The notes beneath the pieces were generated by a model that saw only the letters and a list, made by a program, of their open reading frames with translations, was not told where the DNA came from and did no database searches. Positions 28,240 to 36,706 of a stretch of DNA of 64,000 bases are shown in pieces. Both the position numbers and the translations under genes were made by a program. Each line of letters opens with the position of its first letter. The first letter of the stretch is position 1. The stretch comes from Pseudomonadota bacterium (GTDB taxonomy: Bacteria > Pseudomonadota > Gammaproteobacteria > Burkholderiales > Burkholderiaceae_C), in NCBI GenBank assembly GCA_018241225.1, contig JAFEEG010000002.1:1-64000 (forward strand), written 5' to 3'.

Positions 28240-31200
28240 GTGTCAATGGTCAGTCTGGCGCTGAAGCGTCCGTACACCTTCATCGTCATGGCGATGCTCA
28301 TCGTCCTGGCGACGCCATTCGTGCTGATGCGCATGGCGACCGACATCTTCCCGGAAATCAACATTCCGGTGATCAGCATCATCTGGAACTACGGCGGCCT
28401 GCCGGCCCAGGAGATGGGCCAGCGCATCTCGGGCCAGTCCGAGCGCGGGCTGACGACCACGGTGAGCGACATCGAGCACATCGAGTCGCAGTCGCTGGCG
28501 GGCATCAGCATCATCAAGGTCTTCTTCCAGCCCAACGCCAACATCGAGACGGCGCTGGCGCAGGTGGTGGCCTCGATGCAGGTGCAGGTGCGCCAGCTGC
28601 CGCCGGGCATCACGCCGCCGCTGGTGATCAAGTACTCGGCCTCCAGCATTCCGGTGGTGCAGCTGGCGCTCTCGAGCCCCACGCGGGCAGAGAACTCGCT
28701 GTTCGACGCGGCGGTGAACCAGCTGCGGCCGCAACTCATCACCGTGCCCGGCGCGGCGGTGCCCTTTCCCTATGGCGGCAAGAACCGGCTCATTTCGGTG
28801 GACCTGGACGTGCAGGCGCTGCAGGCGCGCGGACTCTCACCGGCCGACGTGGTCAACGCCATCAATGCGCAGAACCTGATCCTGCCCTCGGGCACGGCCA
28901 AGATGGGCGCGCTGGAATACAACGTGCGCATGAACGGCTCGCCCGACGAGCTGGCCGGCCTGAACGACCTGCCGGTGCGCACGGTGAACGGCGCCACCGT
29001 GTACCTGCGCGACGTGGCCTATGTGCGCGACGGCTTCTCGCCGCAGACCAACATCGTCCGGCAGGACGGCGTGCGCGGCGTGCTCATCTCGGTGCTCAAG
29101 AACGGCGGCGCCTCCACGCTGGACATCGTCTCGAACATTCTGGACCTGCTGCCGCGCGCCTCGCAGTCGATGCCGCAGGACATCAAGATCACGCCGCTGT
29201 TCGACCAGTCGGTGTTCGTGAAGGCGGCCGTCAAGGGCGTGGTGCTCGAGGCCATCATTGCAGCGGCGCTGACGGCCGCGATGGTGCTGCTGTTTCTGGG
29301 CAACTGGCGCAGCACGCTGATCATCGGGCTGACCATCCCGCTGTCGATCCTGGCCTCGATCCTGGCGCTGTACTCGCTGGGCGAGACGCTCAACCTCATG
29401 ACGCTGGGCGGGCTGGCGCTCTCGGTGGGCATATTGGTCGACCAGGCCATCGTGACCATCGAGAACATCGAGCGGCACCTGCACATGGGCACGCCGCTGG
29501 AAGAAGCCATCATGGTGGGCGCGGGCGAGATCGGCCCGGCTGCATTTGTCTCCACGCTGTGCATCTGCATCGTGTTCGTTCCGATGCTGTTCCTGTCGGG
29601 CGTGGCGCGCTTCCTGTTCGTGCCCATGGCCGAGGCGGTGATCTTCGCCATGCTGGCCTCCTACATCCTGTCGCGCACCCTGGTGCCCACGCTGGTGATG
29701 CTGCTGATGCGCAAGGACCCGCATGCGCAGCAAGACCCCGATGCCAAGCCGAGCGCGCTGCAACGGCTGTATCGCAGCTTCGACCGTCGCTTCGAGCGCG
29801 TGCGCCGTGCCTACACGCTTCTGCTGTCGGCGCTGCTGGCGCGCCGCGGGCCTTTCATCGGCTTCTTCCTGGGCTTTTGCCTGCTCTCGTGCCTGCTGTA
29901 CCCGATGCTCGGGCGCGACTTCTTCCCCAACGTGGACGCCGGCCAGATAAGACTGCACATGCGCGCGGCCACCGGCACCCGCATCGAGGAAACGGCGCGC
30001 CTGGCCGACCAGGTGGAGGCCGCCATCCGACAGCTCATTCCCAAGGAAGAGCTGGAGACCATCCTCGACAACCTGGGCGTGCCCAACAGCGGCATCAACC
30101 TGTCGTACAGCAACGCGGGCACCATCGGCACGCTCGACGGCGAGATACTGATGTCGCTGAAAGACGGCCACCGGCCCACCGAAGAACTGGTGGCCATGCT
30201 GCGCACCGAGCTGCCCAAGCGCTTTCCAGGCGTGGAGTTCTTCTTCCAGCCGGCGGACATCGTCACGCAGATCCTCAACTTCGGGCTGCCCGCGGCCATC
30301 GATGTGCAGTTCGCGGGCAACGACATCCAGGGCAATGCGGACGCGGCGGCCGAGCTGGCCAAGGCGGTGCGCAAGATTCCGGGTGCGGTCGACGTGCACG
30401 TGCACCAGCGCCTGGACGGGCCCACGGTGAACCTCAACATGGACCGCACGCGCATCCAGCAGCTGGGCCTGTCGGCGCAGAACGTGGGGCAGAACGTGCT
30501 GATTGCGCTGTCGGGCAGCTCGCAGACGCAGCCGGCCTTCTGGCTCAACCCGGCCAATGGCGTGGTCTACAGCATTGCGGTGCAGACGCCGCAGTACCGG
30601 GTCGATTCGCTCGATTCCCTGCTGGGCATTCCGGTGGGCGCTGGCGGTGCCGCCGCCACGGCGCCTTCGCCGCAGCTGCTGGGCAACCTGGTGGAAGCCA
30701 ACGCGGGCCGGCTGCCGCAAGTGGTGTCGCGCTACAACATCCAGCCGGTGATCGACGTGTACGTGAGCGTGCACGGCACCGACCTGGCCAGCGTAGCCTC
30801 GCAGGTGCGCAAGGAAGTGCAGTCCATCCAGTCCAAGCTCAAGCGCGGCAACACCGTGACGCTGCGCGGGCAGGTGGAGACCATGCAGTCGTCCTTCGTC
30901 GGCCTGGGCGTGGGGCTGGCAATGGCGATCGTGCTGGTGTACCTGCTCATCGTCGTGACCTTCCAGTCGTGGCTCGATGCCGCCATCATCATCACCGCCC
31001 TGCCGGCGGCACTGGCTGGCATTGCGTGGATGCTGTTCCTGACCGGCACCACGCTGAGCGTGCCGGCGCTCACCGGCTCGATCATGACCATGGGCGTGGC
31101 CACGGCCAACTCCATCCTGCTGGTGTCCTTTGCGCGCGAGCGGCTGCATGCCGGCGCGCCGCCGCTGTCGGCCGCGCTCGAAGGCGGCGCCACCCGCATC

Positions 31201-31461
31201 CGACCGGTGCTGATGACGGCGCTGGCCATGATCATCGGCATGATCCCCATGGCGCTGGGCCTGGGCGAAGGCGCGGAGCAGAACGCGCCGCTGGGCCGCG
31301 CCGTGATCGGCGGGCTGATCTTCGCCACCGTATCCACCCTGCTGTTCGTGCCCGCGGTGTTCGCCGGCATCCATAGCTGGCTCGCGCGCCGGCATGCGGC
31401 GCGCGCTGCGCATCCTTCTTCGGCCGGCGGCGCTGCCGCGGTTCTTTCCCAGGAGAGTTGA
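28240..31461 (+). CDS. RND-family efflux permease
   Basis: This 1073-residue pump has two repeats of membrane helix plus periplasmic porter domain, beginning LKRPYTFIVMAMLIVLATPF and containing the subfamily block IFPEINIPVISIIWNYGGLPAQEM and DIEHIESQSLAGISIIKVFF. The TM4 signature reads GILVDQAIVTIENIERH (Asp401, then Gln402 where AcrB-type pumps have a second Asp), and TM10 reads GVATANSILLVSFARE, with Ala956 at the position of the AcrB relay Lys. The GTG at 28240 fits the GAAGG spacing; ATG at 28246 is an alternative. It heads a complete tripartite operon with adaptor and outer-membrane factor. Drug or solvent export is likely, but the substrate is unknown. Confidence 0.93.
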   Translation: MSMVSLALKRPYTFIVMAMLIVLATPFVLMRMATDIFPEINIPVISIIWNYGGLPAQEMGQRISGQSERGLTTTVSDIEHIESQSLAGISIIKVFFQPNANIETALAQVVASMQVQVRQLPPGITPPLVIKYSASSIPVVQLALSSPTRAENSLFDAAVNQLRPQLITVPGAAVPFPYGGKNRLISVDLDVQALQARGLSPADVVNAINAQNLILPSGTAKMGALEYNVRMNGSPDELAGLNDLPVRTVNGATVYLRDVAYVRDGFSPQTNIVRQDGVRGVLISVLKNGGASTLDIVSNILDLLPRASQSMPQDIKITPLFDQSVFVKAAVKGVVLEAIIAAALTAAMVLLFLGNWRSTLIIGLTIPLSILASILALYSLGETLNLMTLGGLALSVGILVDQAIVTIENIERHLHMGTPLEEAIMVGAGEIGPAAFVSTLCICIVFVPMLFLSGVARFLFVPMAEAVIFAMLASYILSRTLVPTLVMLLMRKDPHAQQDPDAKPSALQRLYRSFDRRFERVRRAYTLLLSALLARRGPFIGFFLGFCLLSCLLYPMLGRDFFPNVDAGQIRLHMRAATGTRIEETARLADQVEAAIRQLIPKEELETILDNLGVPNSGINLSYSNAGTIGTLDGEILMSLKDGHRPTEELVAMLRTELPKRFPGVEFFFQPADIVTQILNFGLPAAIDVQFAGNDIQGNADAAAELAKAVRKIPGAVDVHVHQRLDGPTVNLNMDRTRIQQLGLSAQNVGQNVLIALSGSSQTQPAFWLNPANGVVYSIAVQTPQYRVDSLDSLLGIPVGAGGAAATAPSPQLLGNLVEANAGRLPQVVSRYNIQPVIDVYVSVHGTDLASVASQVRKEVQSIQSKLKRGNTVTLRGQVETMQSSFVGLGVGLAMAIVLVYLLIVVTFQSWLDAAIIITALPAALAGIAWMLFLTGTTLSVPALTGSIMTMGVATANSILLVSFARERLHAGAPPLSAALEGGATRIRPVLMTALAMIIGMIPMALGLGEGAEQNAPLGRAVIGGLIFATVSTLLFVPAVFAGIHSWLARRHAARAAHPSSAGGAAAVLSQES

Positions 31462-31466
31462 AAGCC

Positions 31467-32690
31467 ATGTCAGAGCGCCATCAGGCCCTGGGCATCCACC
31501 CCATCAGCGGCACCGGCGCCGACGGCGAGGTGCCCGCCGAAGAACTGCTGCGCCGCCGCCAGATCGTGCGCCGCTCGCGCATTGCGGTGGTCGTGGTGCT
31601 GGTGCTGCTGGCGCTGGGCAGCGCGCGCATCGTGGTGCAGCGCATGGCCAACGCGCGCACGCTCGACGCCGCCTCGGCCGAACACGCGGTGCTCTATGTT
31701 CGCGTGGCCACGCCGCAGGCACCCAAGGCGGGTCAGACGCTGACCCTGCCCGGCACGCTGCAGGGCTACGTGCAGTCGCCCATTGCGGCGCGCGCCAGCG
31801 GCTACCTCAAGCGCTGGACCAAGGACATCGGCAGCCGCGTGCAAAAGGGCGAGTTGCTGGCCGAGATCGAGACGCCCGAAATCGACGAGCAGCTCTCGCA
31901 GGCCGTGGCCGCGCGCAACCAGGCCGCCGCCACGCTGGAGCTGGCCAAGAGCACCGTGGCCCGCTGGGAAGCGCTGCGCAAGAAAGACGTGGTCTCGCAG
32001 CAGGAACTGGACGAGCGCCGCAGCGCCGTCGCATCGGCCACCGCCAACCTCGCGGCGGCCGACGCCAACGTGCAGCGCCTGCGCCAGACCGAAGCCTTCA
32101 AGCGCGTGGTGGCGCCGTTCTCGGGCGTGATCACGCGGCGCAACGTGGATGTGGGCGACCTCATCGACGCCGGCTCGGGCGGCGGCGGGCGCGCGCTGTT
32201 CCAGCTGGCGCAGACCGACCCGCTGCGGGTCTACATCAACGTGCCGCAGGCTTACGCGCAGCTGGTGAAGCCGGGCCAGGAGGTGGTGGTGACGCAGGCC
32301 GAGCTGCGCGGCCAGACCTTCCAGGGCCAGGTGGCGCGCACCTCGGGCGCCATCGACACCACCACCCGCATGATGCAGGTGGAAGTGAGCCTGCCCAACA
32401 AGGAAGGCACGCTGCTGCCGGGCGCCTACGTGCAGGTCTCGCTGCCGCTGGCGGCGAGCAGCACGCTCACCGTGCCGGGCAATGCCCTGATCTTTCGCGC
32501 CGAAGGCACGCGCGTGGCGCTGGTCGATGCGCAAGGCCGCGTGAAGCTGCGTGCCGTCACCCTGGGCCGCTACCTGGGCGAAAGCGTGGAAGTGCTGGAC
32601 GGCCTGGCCCCCACCGACCGCGTGGTGCTCAACCCGCCCGACTCGCTGGCCGACGGCGACACGGTGAGCATTGCCAAGGAGTCTGCGTGA
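31467..32690 (+). CDS. RND efflux periplasmic adaptor
   Basis: This 407-residue membrane-fusion protein has one N-terminal helix (IAVVVVLVLLALGSARIVVQ), lipoyl-like halves around PIAARASGYLKRWTKDIGSRVQKGELLAEIETPEID and FKRVVAPFSGVITRRNVDVGDLIDAG, a coiled-coil hairpin between them, and the beta-barrel/membrane-proximal parts (RVYINVPQAYAQLVKPGQEVVV). An AGGAGAG site places the ATG at 31467; a TTG at 31458 overlapping the pump stop is also in frame. It links the RND pump to the lipoprotein channel encoded next. Confidence 0.94.
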   Translation: MSERHQALGIHPISGTGADGEVPAEELLRRRQIVRRSRIAVVVVLVLLALGSARIVVQRMANARTLDAASAEHAVLYVRVATPQAPKAGQTLTLPGTLQGYVQSPIAARASGYLKRWTKDIGSRVQKGELLAEIETPEIDEQLSQAVAARNQAAATLELAKSTVARWEALRKKDVVSQQELDERRSAVASATANLAAADANVQRLRQTEAFKRVVAPFSGVITRRNVDVGDLIDAGSGGGGRALFQLAQTDPLRVYINVPQAYAQLVKPGQEVVVTQAELRGQTFQGQVARTSGAIDTTTRMMQVEVSLPNKEGTLLPGAYVQVSLPLAASSTLTVPGNALIFRAEGTRVALVDAQGRVKLRAVTLGRYLGESVEVLDGLAPTDRVVLNPPDSLADGDTVSIAKESA

Positions 32691-34153
32691 GGCCTGGCAT
32701 CCGCATGCCGCGCAAGGTGCTGGGCACCCTGGCCGCCTGCGCGCTGCTGGCCGCCTGCGCGGTCGGCCCCGACTACAGCAAGCCCGCGCCCCCGGCCGAC
32801 CTGCCGGTGAGCTGGCAGCTCGAAGCCCCGTGGCGCACCGGCACCCCGCGCGACGCCGACGACAAGAGCGCCTGGTGGCAACGCTACGGCGACACCCGGC
32901 TCGACGGCCTGATGCAGCAGGCGCTGGCTGACAACGCAACCCTCGCCATTGCGTCCGCTCGCGTTGCGCAGGCGCGCGCCGCGCTCGATGCGACCGGCGC
33001 CGCGCAGTACCCGCAGGTGGGCGTTGGCGCCCGCGCCGCGCGCCAGAAGATCTCGGCCAACCGCCCGCTGACCAACTACGCGGTGGCCAACCAGTCGACG
33101 GTGCAGAACGACTTTGCCCTCACGCTTGTCGCCAGCTACGAGATCGACCTGGTGGGCCGCGTACGCCGCAGCGTCGAGGCCGCCACAGCGTCGTCGCAAC
33201 AGGCGCAGGCCGACTACCAGAACACCCGGCTGCTGCTCACCGCCGACCTGGCCAGCGCCTACTTCAACCTGCGCGCCACCGACGTGGAGCTGGACGTGGT
33301 CACGCGCTCCATCGCCCTGCAGCAGCGCGCCCTGGAATTGGTCAGCGCGCGCCATGACCTGGGCGCGGTGTCGGGCCTGGACGTGGCGCAGCAGCAGGCG
33401 CTGCTTGAAAACACGCTCACCCAGGTGGATGTGCTCAAGCGCCAGCGCGGCCTCTACCAGGACGCCATTGCCACGCTGGTGGGCACGCCCGCACCGGCGT
33501 TCAGCCTGGCGCCCGACATCTCGCCGCTGGTGCCGCCGCCCATTCCGCTGGGCGTGCCATCGGACCTGCTGGAGCGGCGACCCGACGTGGCCGCCGCCGA
33601 GCGCGCCATGGCGGCCGCCAATGCGCAGATCGGCGTGGCCACCGCGGCCTTCTTCCCCAGCGTGTCGCTGCTGCCCACTGTGGGCCTGGACAGCAACCGC
33701 ACCGGCTCGGTCTTTGATGCCAGCAGCGTGCTGTGGTCGCTGGGCGTATCGGCCACGCAGGTGCTGTTCGACGGCGGACGCATCCGTGCGGGGGTGGATT
33801 TCAGCAAGGCTGGCTACGAGGCCACGGTGGCCAACTATCGGCGCGTGGTACTGCTGGCCATGCAGGAAGCGCAGGACGGCATCACCGGCCTGGCCGCGCT
33901 GGACCGCGCCACTGCGCAATCGGATACCGCTGTGGCGGCTGCGCGCCGCGTGCTCGAAATGTCCGCCGCGCGCTACCAAGGCGGCGCGGCCAATTTCCTG
34001 GACGTGATCACCGCGCAGCAGGCGTTGCTCAACATCGAGCGGCAATCGGCGCAACTGCGCGGCCAGCAACTGTCGGTGTCGGTGTTCCTGACCAAGGCGC
34101 TGGGCGGCGACTGGTGCGGCAGCGACGCCGACGCATCGGCTAGGGCCTGTTAA
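32687..34153 (+). CDS. NodT-type outer-membrane factor lipoprotein
   Basis: The protein has about 488 residues with a lipoprotein signal (LAACALLAACAVGPDYSKP, lipidated Cys in the second LAAC box) and TolC-like helical repeats, including YEIDLVGRVRRSVEAATASSQQAQADYQNTRLLLTADLASAYFNLR and ERRPDVAAAERAMAAANAQIGVATAAFFPSVSL. This is the outer-membrane channel of the RND pump. GTG at 32687 overlaps the adaptor stop (GTGA) and has AAGGAG at good spacing; ATG at 32705 is an alternative. The last codons and TAA stop fall inside the left arm of a palindromic element, so the original C-terminus may have been altered. Confidence 0.93.
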   Translation: MRPGIRMPRKVLGTLAACALLAACAVGPDYSKPAPPADLPVSWQLEAPWRTGTPRDADDKSAWWQRYGDTRLDGLMQQALADNATLAIASARVAQARAALDATGAAQYPQVGVGARAARQKISANRPLTNYAVANQSTVQNDFALTLVASYEIDLVGRVRRSVEAATASSQQAQADYQNTRLLLTADLASAYFNLRATDVELDVVTRSIALQQRALELVSARHDLGAVSGLDVAQQQALLENTLTQVDVLKRQRGLYQDAIATLVGTPAPAFSLAPDISPLVPPPIPLGVPSDLLERRPDVAAAERAMAAANAQIGVATAAFFPSVSLLPTVGLDSNRTGSVFDASSVLWSLGVSATQVLFDGGRIRAGVDFSKAGYEATVANYRRVVLLAMQEAQDGITGLAALDRATAQSDTAVAAARRVLEMSAARYQGGAANFLDVITAQQALLNIERQSAQLRGQQLSVSVFLTKALGGDWCGSDADASARAC

Positions 34154-34409
34154 CGCCATGCAAGGGGTCGCGAAGCTCATCGCAGCCCGCCCATCAAGGC
34201 GCGCGACGCCGTGCGTGCGTCCGCACGCACAAGGAGCGCAACGCCGAGGGGCGGGCTGCGATGAGCTTCCCTTCGGGTTGCCCCGCAAAGGGGCCGCCTG
34301 CGGCGTTGCCCGCGCTTGCAAGGCTTCAGCCTTGCTGCGCGCGGGCGCCTTGCATCCAGCCCCTTTGCGGAGCAACGCGATCCCCTTGCATGGCGTGAAC
34401 AGGCCCTAG
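34140..34409. repeat. Nested inverted-repeat (three-helix) element of 270 bp
   Basis: The outer arms start CTAGGGCCTGTT on both strands and match over 28 bp with one mismatch (34140-34167 with 34382-34409), then TCGCG continues after one bulged base. Inside are two further long hairpins: 34172-34192 with 34249-34269 (21 bp, perfect, capped by GTGCGTGC/GCACGCAC), and 34277-34294 with 34359-34376 (18 bp, one mismatch, with inner GCCCGCGC/GCGCGGGC and GCAAGGCT/AGCCTTGC stems). As RNA this would fold as a three-way junction. CTAG at each end may be a target duplication. It encodes no protein and supplies stop codons of both flanking genes. A MITE-like or REP-derived element is the likeliest explanation. 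Confidence 0.85.
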
Positions 34410-35503
34410 AACAGGCTGCCCTGCCCCTGCACCCCAGGTGGTCGGAACGCGCTGAGGTCCATCGCGATGCGCTCGCGGTTGAAGCCGATGCGGCGCGTGG
34501 CCTTCTCGAAGCGCTGGGCAAGCAGCGCAGACCAGGGGCCGGTGCCTTTCATGCGCGTGGCGAAGTCGGCGTCGTAGTCCTTGCCGCCACGCATGTCGTG
34601 GATGCGCGCCATGACCCGGTCGGCGCGCTGCGGGTAGTGCACCTGCAGCCACTCCTTGAACAGCGGCGCCACCTCCCACGGCAGGCGCACCACGTTGTAG
34701 AAGGCGCTGCGCGCGCCCGCATCCCACGCGGCTTCGAGCACCTGCTCCATGTCCTCGGTGATGAAGGGAATCTGCGGCGATGCGCTCACGCCCACGGGCA
34801 CGCCCGCCTCGGCCAGCGTGCGGATGATGCGCAGGCGCCGGTGCGGGGCGGCGGCGCGTGGCTCGAGCTTGCGCGCCAGCTCGCCGTCGAGCGTGGTGAT
34901 GGTGACGTACACCGCCGCCAGGCGCTGCGCCGCCATGGGCGCGATCAGGTCGAGGTCGTGCTCCACCGCGCTGGACTTGGTGACCAGCGCAAAGGGATGA
35001 CGGCATTCGCCGAGCAAGTCGATGACCGAGCGCGTGAGCCGCAGTTCGCGCTCGATGGGCTGGTAGCAGTCGGTGGCGGTGCCGATGGCGATCTGGCTGG
35101 GCCGGTAGTTCCTCCGGCTCAGCTCCTGGCGCAGCACCGGCACGATGTTGCGCTTGGCAATGAGCTTGGTCTCGAAGTCCAGCCCCGGCGACAGGTTCAG
35201 GTAGCTGTGCGTGGGCCGGGCAAAGCAGTAGATGCAGCCGTGCTCGCAGCCGCGATAGGGGTTGAGCGAGCGGTCGAAGGGCACATCGGGTGAGTCGTTG
35301 CCGCCCAGCACCGACTTCACGTCCTCGAAGCGCACCTCGGTCTGCAGGGGCGGCGCCTCGGCGGCCTCGGCCTGCGAGTCGTCCAGCGTGCCCCAGCCAT
35401 CGTCGTAACTGCCCCGCTGCTCGCTCTCGAAGCGGTGCGGCAGGCGCGAGGCCGCGCCGCGGCCCTTGATGGCGTGCAGGGGAATGTTGAATTCGGGGGG
35501 CAT
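34406..35503 (-). CDS. PA0069-family radical SAM protein
   Basis: The radical SAM enzyme has about 365 residues and the cluster motif GCEHGCIYCFARP (CxxxCxxC, binding a 4Fe-4S cluster), preceded by IKGRGAASRLPHRFE and DVKSVLGGNDSPDVPFDRSLNPYRG, and followed by GLDFETKLIAKRN. This matches the uncharacterised PA0069/SplB-like family. ATG at 35503 and GTG at 35512 are both possible; neither has a clear ribosome-binding site. The TAG stop at 34406-34408 lies in the right arm of the palindromic element, so the final residues may be secondary. The reaction catalysed is unknown. Confidence 0.9.
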   Translation of the reverse strand: MPPEFNIPLHAIKGRGAASRLPHRFESEQRGSYDDGWGTLDDSQAEAAEAPPLQTEVRFEDVKSVLGGNDSPDVPFDRSLNPYRGCEHGCIYCFARPTHSYLNLSPGLDFETKLIAKRNIVPVLRQELSRRNYRPSQIAIGTATDCYQPIERELRLTRSVIDLLGECRHPFALVTKSSAVEHDLDLIAPMAAQRLAAVYVTITTLDGELARKLEPRAAAPHRRLRIIRTLAEAGVPVGVSASPQIPFITEDMEQVLEAAWDAGARSAFYNVVRLPWEVAPLFKEWLQVHYPQRADRVMARIHDMRGGKDYDADFATRMKGTGPWSALLAQRFEKATRRIGFNRERIAMDLSAFRPPGVQGQGSLF

Positions 35504-35563
35504 GGCGAACACTGGTTATTCATACAGTATCATGCCACGCCATCGCTTGCCATCGATATTTTA

Positions 35564-35590
35564 ATTTCTCTGTTGACAGAAATAACTGAA
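35564..35590. promoter_or_regulatory. Operator-like palindrome and promoter before the GbsR-type gene
   Basis: ATTTCT and AGAAAT flank eight bases, overlapping TTGACA (35573-35578), a perfect -35 element. A TAGACT sequence at 35595-35600 is a possible -10 with 16-bp spacing, which would put the transcript start at or just before the ATG at 35608. A near copy of the same 27-bp motif lies at 36205-36231. Confidence 0.6.
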
Positions 35591-35607
35591 TCCATAGACT
35601 TCGAGCC

Positions 35608-36180
35608 ATGGAACTGACCGACATTCAACGCAGATTCGTTCTTCATTGGGGCGAAATGGGCTCCATGTGGGGCGTCAACCGCACCGTGTCGCAAATCCAC
35701 GCACTGCTCTTCACCCAGGGACGGCCCATGAATGCCGAGCAGTTGTCCGAGACGCTGGGCGTGGCCCGCTCCAACGTGAGCAACAGCCTCAAGGAACTGC
35801 AGGCCTGGAACCTGGTGCGCGTCACGCACGTCATGGGCGACCGGCGCGACTACTTCGAGACCAGCGTCGACGTGTGGGAGCTGTTTCGCACCGTGGTGCG
35901 CGAGCGCAAGGAGCGCGAGTTCGACCCCACCATCCGCATGCTGCGCGAGATCATCGCCAGCCCCGATTTCGCTCGCGAGCCGGCCGACGCGCAAGACCGC
36001 ATCCGCGCCACCCTGGAGCTGATGGAAAAGCTCGGCGCCTGGGCAGAAGAGATGCTGCGCCTGTCGCCCGGCACGCTCGACAAGGTGCTCAGCCTGGGCG
36101 CCAGCGTGCAGCGCTTCGTGCGCGGCGCAAGCGCCGACAAGGGCAAGGGCGACGACGTACCCACCTTGCCGATGCTGTGA
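35608..36180 (+). CDS. GbsR/MarR-family transcriptional regulator
   Basis: This 190-residue regulator has a winged helix containing GMSE-like WGVNRTVSQIHALLFTQGRPMNAEQLSETLGVARSNVSNSLKELQAWNLVRVTHVMGDRRDYFETSVDVWELFR, followed by a helical C-terminal part. GbsR-type proteins are repressors responding to choline or other small molecules. It has no Shine-Dalgarno sequence, and the predicted start site lies close to the ATG, so the mRNA may be leaderless. The same palindromic motif precedes this gene and the next, suggesting self-repression and control of the DCC/epimerase genes. Confidence 0.88.
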   Translation: MELTDIQRRFVLHWGEMGSMWGVNRTVSQIHALLFTQGRPMNAEQLSETLGVARSNVSNSLKELQAWNLVRVTHVMGDRRDYFETSVDVWELFRTVVRERKEREFDPTIRMLREIIASPDFAREPADAQDRIRATLELMEKLGAWAEEMLRLSPGTLDKVLSLGASVQRFVRGASADKGKGDDVPTLPML

Positions 36181-36204
36181 AGGGTTCTCTTTTTTTGCTC
36201 ATTC

Positions 36205-36231
36205 ATTTCTGTTTTGACTGAAATATCAGAA
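36205..36231. promoter_or_regulatory. Second copy of the GbsR-associated operator motif
   Basis: The 27-bp sequence ATTTCTGTTTTGACTGAAAT plus TATCAGAA agrees at 22 of 27 positions with the site at 35564-35590 and contains ATTTC-N10-GAAAT symmetry. It lies in the 60-bp gap before the DCC-family gene. Confidence 0.6.
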
Positions 36232-36240
36232 GCAACAGCC

Positions 36241-36705
36241 ATGACATCCATCCACCATCCCGCCTATCCGCTGACCCTGTACTACGACGGCAGCTGTCGC
36301 TTGTGCAGCGCCGAGATCCACAACCTGAAGGCGCGCGACACCACCGGCAGGCTGGCGCTGGTCGACTGCTCGCCGGAAGGCTTCACAGACGGACCGGCGC
36401 CGCGCGAAGCACTGATGAATGCCATCCATGCCGTGGACGCAGCCGGCCGGGTCTACGTGGGCATCGACACCTTTCGCGCCGCCTATGCCGCCGCCGGCCT
36501 GCCCTGGGTGCGCACGATGCTGGGCCTGCCCCTGCTGTCCGGCATGGCGCGCCGCGCCTACCCGGTGCTGGTGCGCCACCGCTACCGGCTGCCGGGCTGG
36601 CTGATCGGTCCGCTTTTCGAGCGCGCTGCCCGCCGCGCGCAGCGGCAAAGCGCCGCATGCCGCGACGGCGCCTGCAGCCTGGACCACCGGCCCGAGGAGC
36701 ACTGA
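36241..36705 (+). CDS. DCC-family thiol-disulfide oxidoreductase-like protein (DUF393)
   Basis: The protein has 154 residues. It starts with a beta strand and the signature YYDGSCRLCSAEIHNLKARD, the D-G-x-C-x-x-C motif that defines the DCC family, and later has the conserved AVDAAGRVYVGIDTFRAAYAAAGLPWVRTML and YRLPGWLIGPLFERAAR segments. These proteins have a thioredoxin-like active site but unproven activity. A duplicated operator-like motif lies just upstream, and the epimerase-like gene begins one base after its stop. The pair is likely repressed by the GbsR-type regulator. Confidence 0.85.
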   Translation: MTSIHHPAYPLTLYYDGSCRLCSAEIHNLKARDTTGRLALVDCSPEGFTDGPAPREALMNAIHAVDAAGRVYVGIDTFRAAYAAAGLPWVRTMLGLPLLSGMARRAYPVLVRHRYRLPGWLIGPLFERAARRAQRQSAACRDGACSLDHRPEEH

Positions 36706-36706
36706 G

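Noticed and set aside
28837..31413. A very long minus-strand open frame over the RND pump gene
   Set aside because: It is opposite a highly conserved pump gene and its composition is typical of antisense frames in high-GC DNA.
31394..32686. An apparent large N-terminal extension of the outer-membrane factor
   Set aside because: This is a shadow frame across the adaptor gene; the lipoprotein signal starts close to 32687.
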